The notes under the pieces: generated by a model | Database searches by the model: none | What the model was told of the DNA's origin: nothing | What the model saw: the letters and a program-made list of their open reading frames with translations, nothing else | Source of the DNA: Polynucleobacter meluiroseus | GTDB taxonomy: Bacteria > Pseudomonadota > Gammaproteobacteria > Burkholderiales > Burkholderiaceae | NCBI GenBank assembly: GCA_943329505.2 | Contig: CALQED020000057.1 | Location: 1 to 7,303, forward strand | Reading direction: 5' to 3' | Length of the DNA: 7,303 nt | In this document: one piece after another, positions 6,558 to 7,303 of the stretch | Position numbering within the stretch: position 1 is the stretch's first letter | How the letters are laid out: every line of letters begins with the position of its first letter | Made by a program: the position numbers and the translations under genes

Positions 6558-7303
6558 TTAAGCTGTTTCGTCAGTCGCTGGAGCAACTTCTGCAGTAGCG
6601 CCTGCCAAAGGAGCAATCGTGCCACCCTCGTCAGCCATTGCTGCTTTGAGAGAGAGACGTAAACGACCACGCTCATCAGCAGCAAGCAACTTCACGCGCA
6701 CAACTTGACCTTCTTGCAAATAATCTTTGACTTCTTTGACACGCTCATTGGAGATTTCAGAGATGTGCAAGAGACCGTCTTTACCCGGAAGAATGTTTAC
6801 CAAAGCGCCGAATTCAAGCAACTTCACTACTGGACCTTCGTAGATCTTGCCTACTTCAGCTTCAGCAGTAATGCCTTCGATGCGAGCTTTTGCTTCAGCC
6901 ATGCCTTCGGCACTAGTAGAAGCAATCGTGACGGTACCGTCATCTTTGATATCAATGCTGCAACCAGTTTCTTTAGTTAAAGCTTGAATGGTTGCGCCGC
7001 CCTTACCAATGACTTCACGGATCTTGTCTGGATGAATCTTGAATGACACCATGCGTGGAGCATGAGCTGACAATTCGGTACGAACTGAACCCATCGCTTC
7101 TTGCATTTTGCTCAAGATGTGCAAACGGCCTTCTTTAGCTTGCGCCAAAGCCACTTGCATAATTTCTTTAGTAATACCTTGAACTTTGATGTCCATCTGG
7201 AGTGCAGTAATACCGTTAGCAGTACCTGCTACCTTGAAGTCCATATCGCCTAGGTGATCTTCGTCGCCCAAGATATCGGTCAACACAGCAAAACGGTTAC
7301 CAT
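6558..7303 (-). CDS. pnp: Polyribonucleotide nucleotidyltransferase (PNPase), C-terminal part; 5' end beyond window
   Basis: PNPase degrades RNA 3' to 5' by phosphorolysis and takes part in mRNA decay. About 247 C-terminal codons are visible, and the frame is open to the window edge. The first residues ([20 protein letters not shown]) belong to the second RNase PH core, including the conserved Asp residues of the phosphate/metal site. A KH RNA-binding domain follows, at about residues 83-125 of the fragment, with the GKGG loop in [13 protein letters not shown]. Then comes an S1 domain ([19 protein letters not shown] to RLRLSLKAA), and a short Ala/Glu/Thr-rich tail ends in PATDETA. A GTG at 7286 in this frame codes an internal valine and is not the start. 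In related bacteria rpsO usually precedes pnp, which cannot be checked here. Confidence 0.97.
   Translation of the reverse strand, partial: GNRFAVLTDILGDEDHLGDMDFKVAGTANGITALQMDIKVQGITKEIMQVALAQAKEGRLHILSKMQEAMGSVRTELSAHAPRMVSFKIHPDKIREVIGKGGATIQALTKETGCSIDIKDDGTVTIASTSAEGMAEAKARIEGITAEAEVGKIYEGPVVKLLEFGALVNILPGKDGLLHISEISNERVKEVKDYLQEGQVVRVKLLAADERGRLRLSLKAAMADEGGTIAPLAGATAEVAPATDETA

Noticed and set aside
6705..6980. Plus-strand open frame opposite the pnp S1/KH region
   Set aside because: Its Phe/Ser-rich translation is what the antisense of Lys/Glu/Ala-rich PNPase coding would give; no start signal or domain was seen.
1..7303. Mobile element, CRISPR, phage or defence system
   Set aside because: No repeat array, transposase, integrase or anomalous region was seen; nearly all bases belong to recognised housekeeping genes.

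Overview
The window is a stretch of ordinary core chromosome. Every supported gene lies on the minus strand, so transcription runs from position 7303 down to 1. The organism is most likely a betaproteobacterium of the Burkholderiales, and the proteins look most like Polynucleobacter. That assignment rests on recollection of protein sequence and gene order, not on a database search: separate nuoC and nuoD genes (E. coli fuses them), NuoA, NuoB and SecG sequences of the Burkholderiales type, moderate GC content, and the order pnp - quinone oxidoreductase - tpiA - secG - tRNA-Leu - nuoA-F.

Layout in the direction of transcription: the 3' part of pnp (7303-6558, its 5' end outside the window), a PIG3/QOR-type quinone oxidoreductase (6524-5526), tpiA (5511-4753), secG (4730-4374), an 86-bp gap, tRNA-Leu(GAG) (4287-4203), a 108-bp leader, then nuoA (4094-3735), nuoB (3729-3247), nuoC (3243-2644), nuoD (2640-1387), nuoE (1363-857) and the first 286 codons of nuoF (860-1). 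The largest non-coding gap is 108 bp, so no gene-free stretch exceeds 300 bases. I saw no convincing rho-independent terminator between any two genes, which leaves open one long read-through unit from pnp into nuo.

The nuo genes encode the start of respiratory complex I (proton-pumping NADH:quinone oxidoreductase). NuoA is a membrane-arm subunit. NuoB, NuoC and NuoD form the connecting quinone-reducing module, with the N2 cluster ligands in NuoB and the quinone-site His and Tyr in NuoD. NuoE and NuoF belong to the NADH-oxidising module (2Fe-2S cluster and FMN/NADH site). The upstream genes serve RNA turnover (PNPase), possible quinone or carbonyl reduction (QOR-like), glycolysis (TpiA) and protein export (SecG).

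I found no mobile element, CRISPR array, defence system or previously undescribed system. The second-look items are small: two non-ATG starts (TTG for nuoA, GTG for secG), a tpiA start with no visible ribosome binding site, an unusual Asn in NuoB, a GGAGGT buried in the end of nuoC with a long spacer, and minor structure in the two gaps that flank the tRNA.
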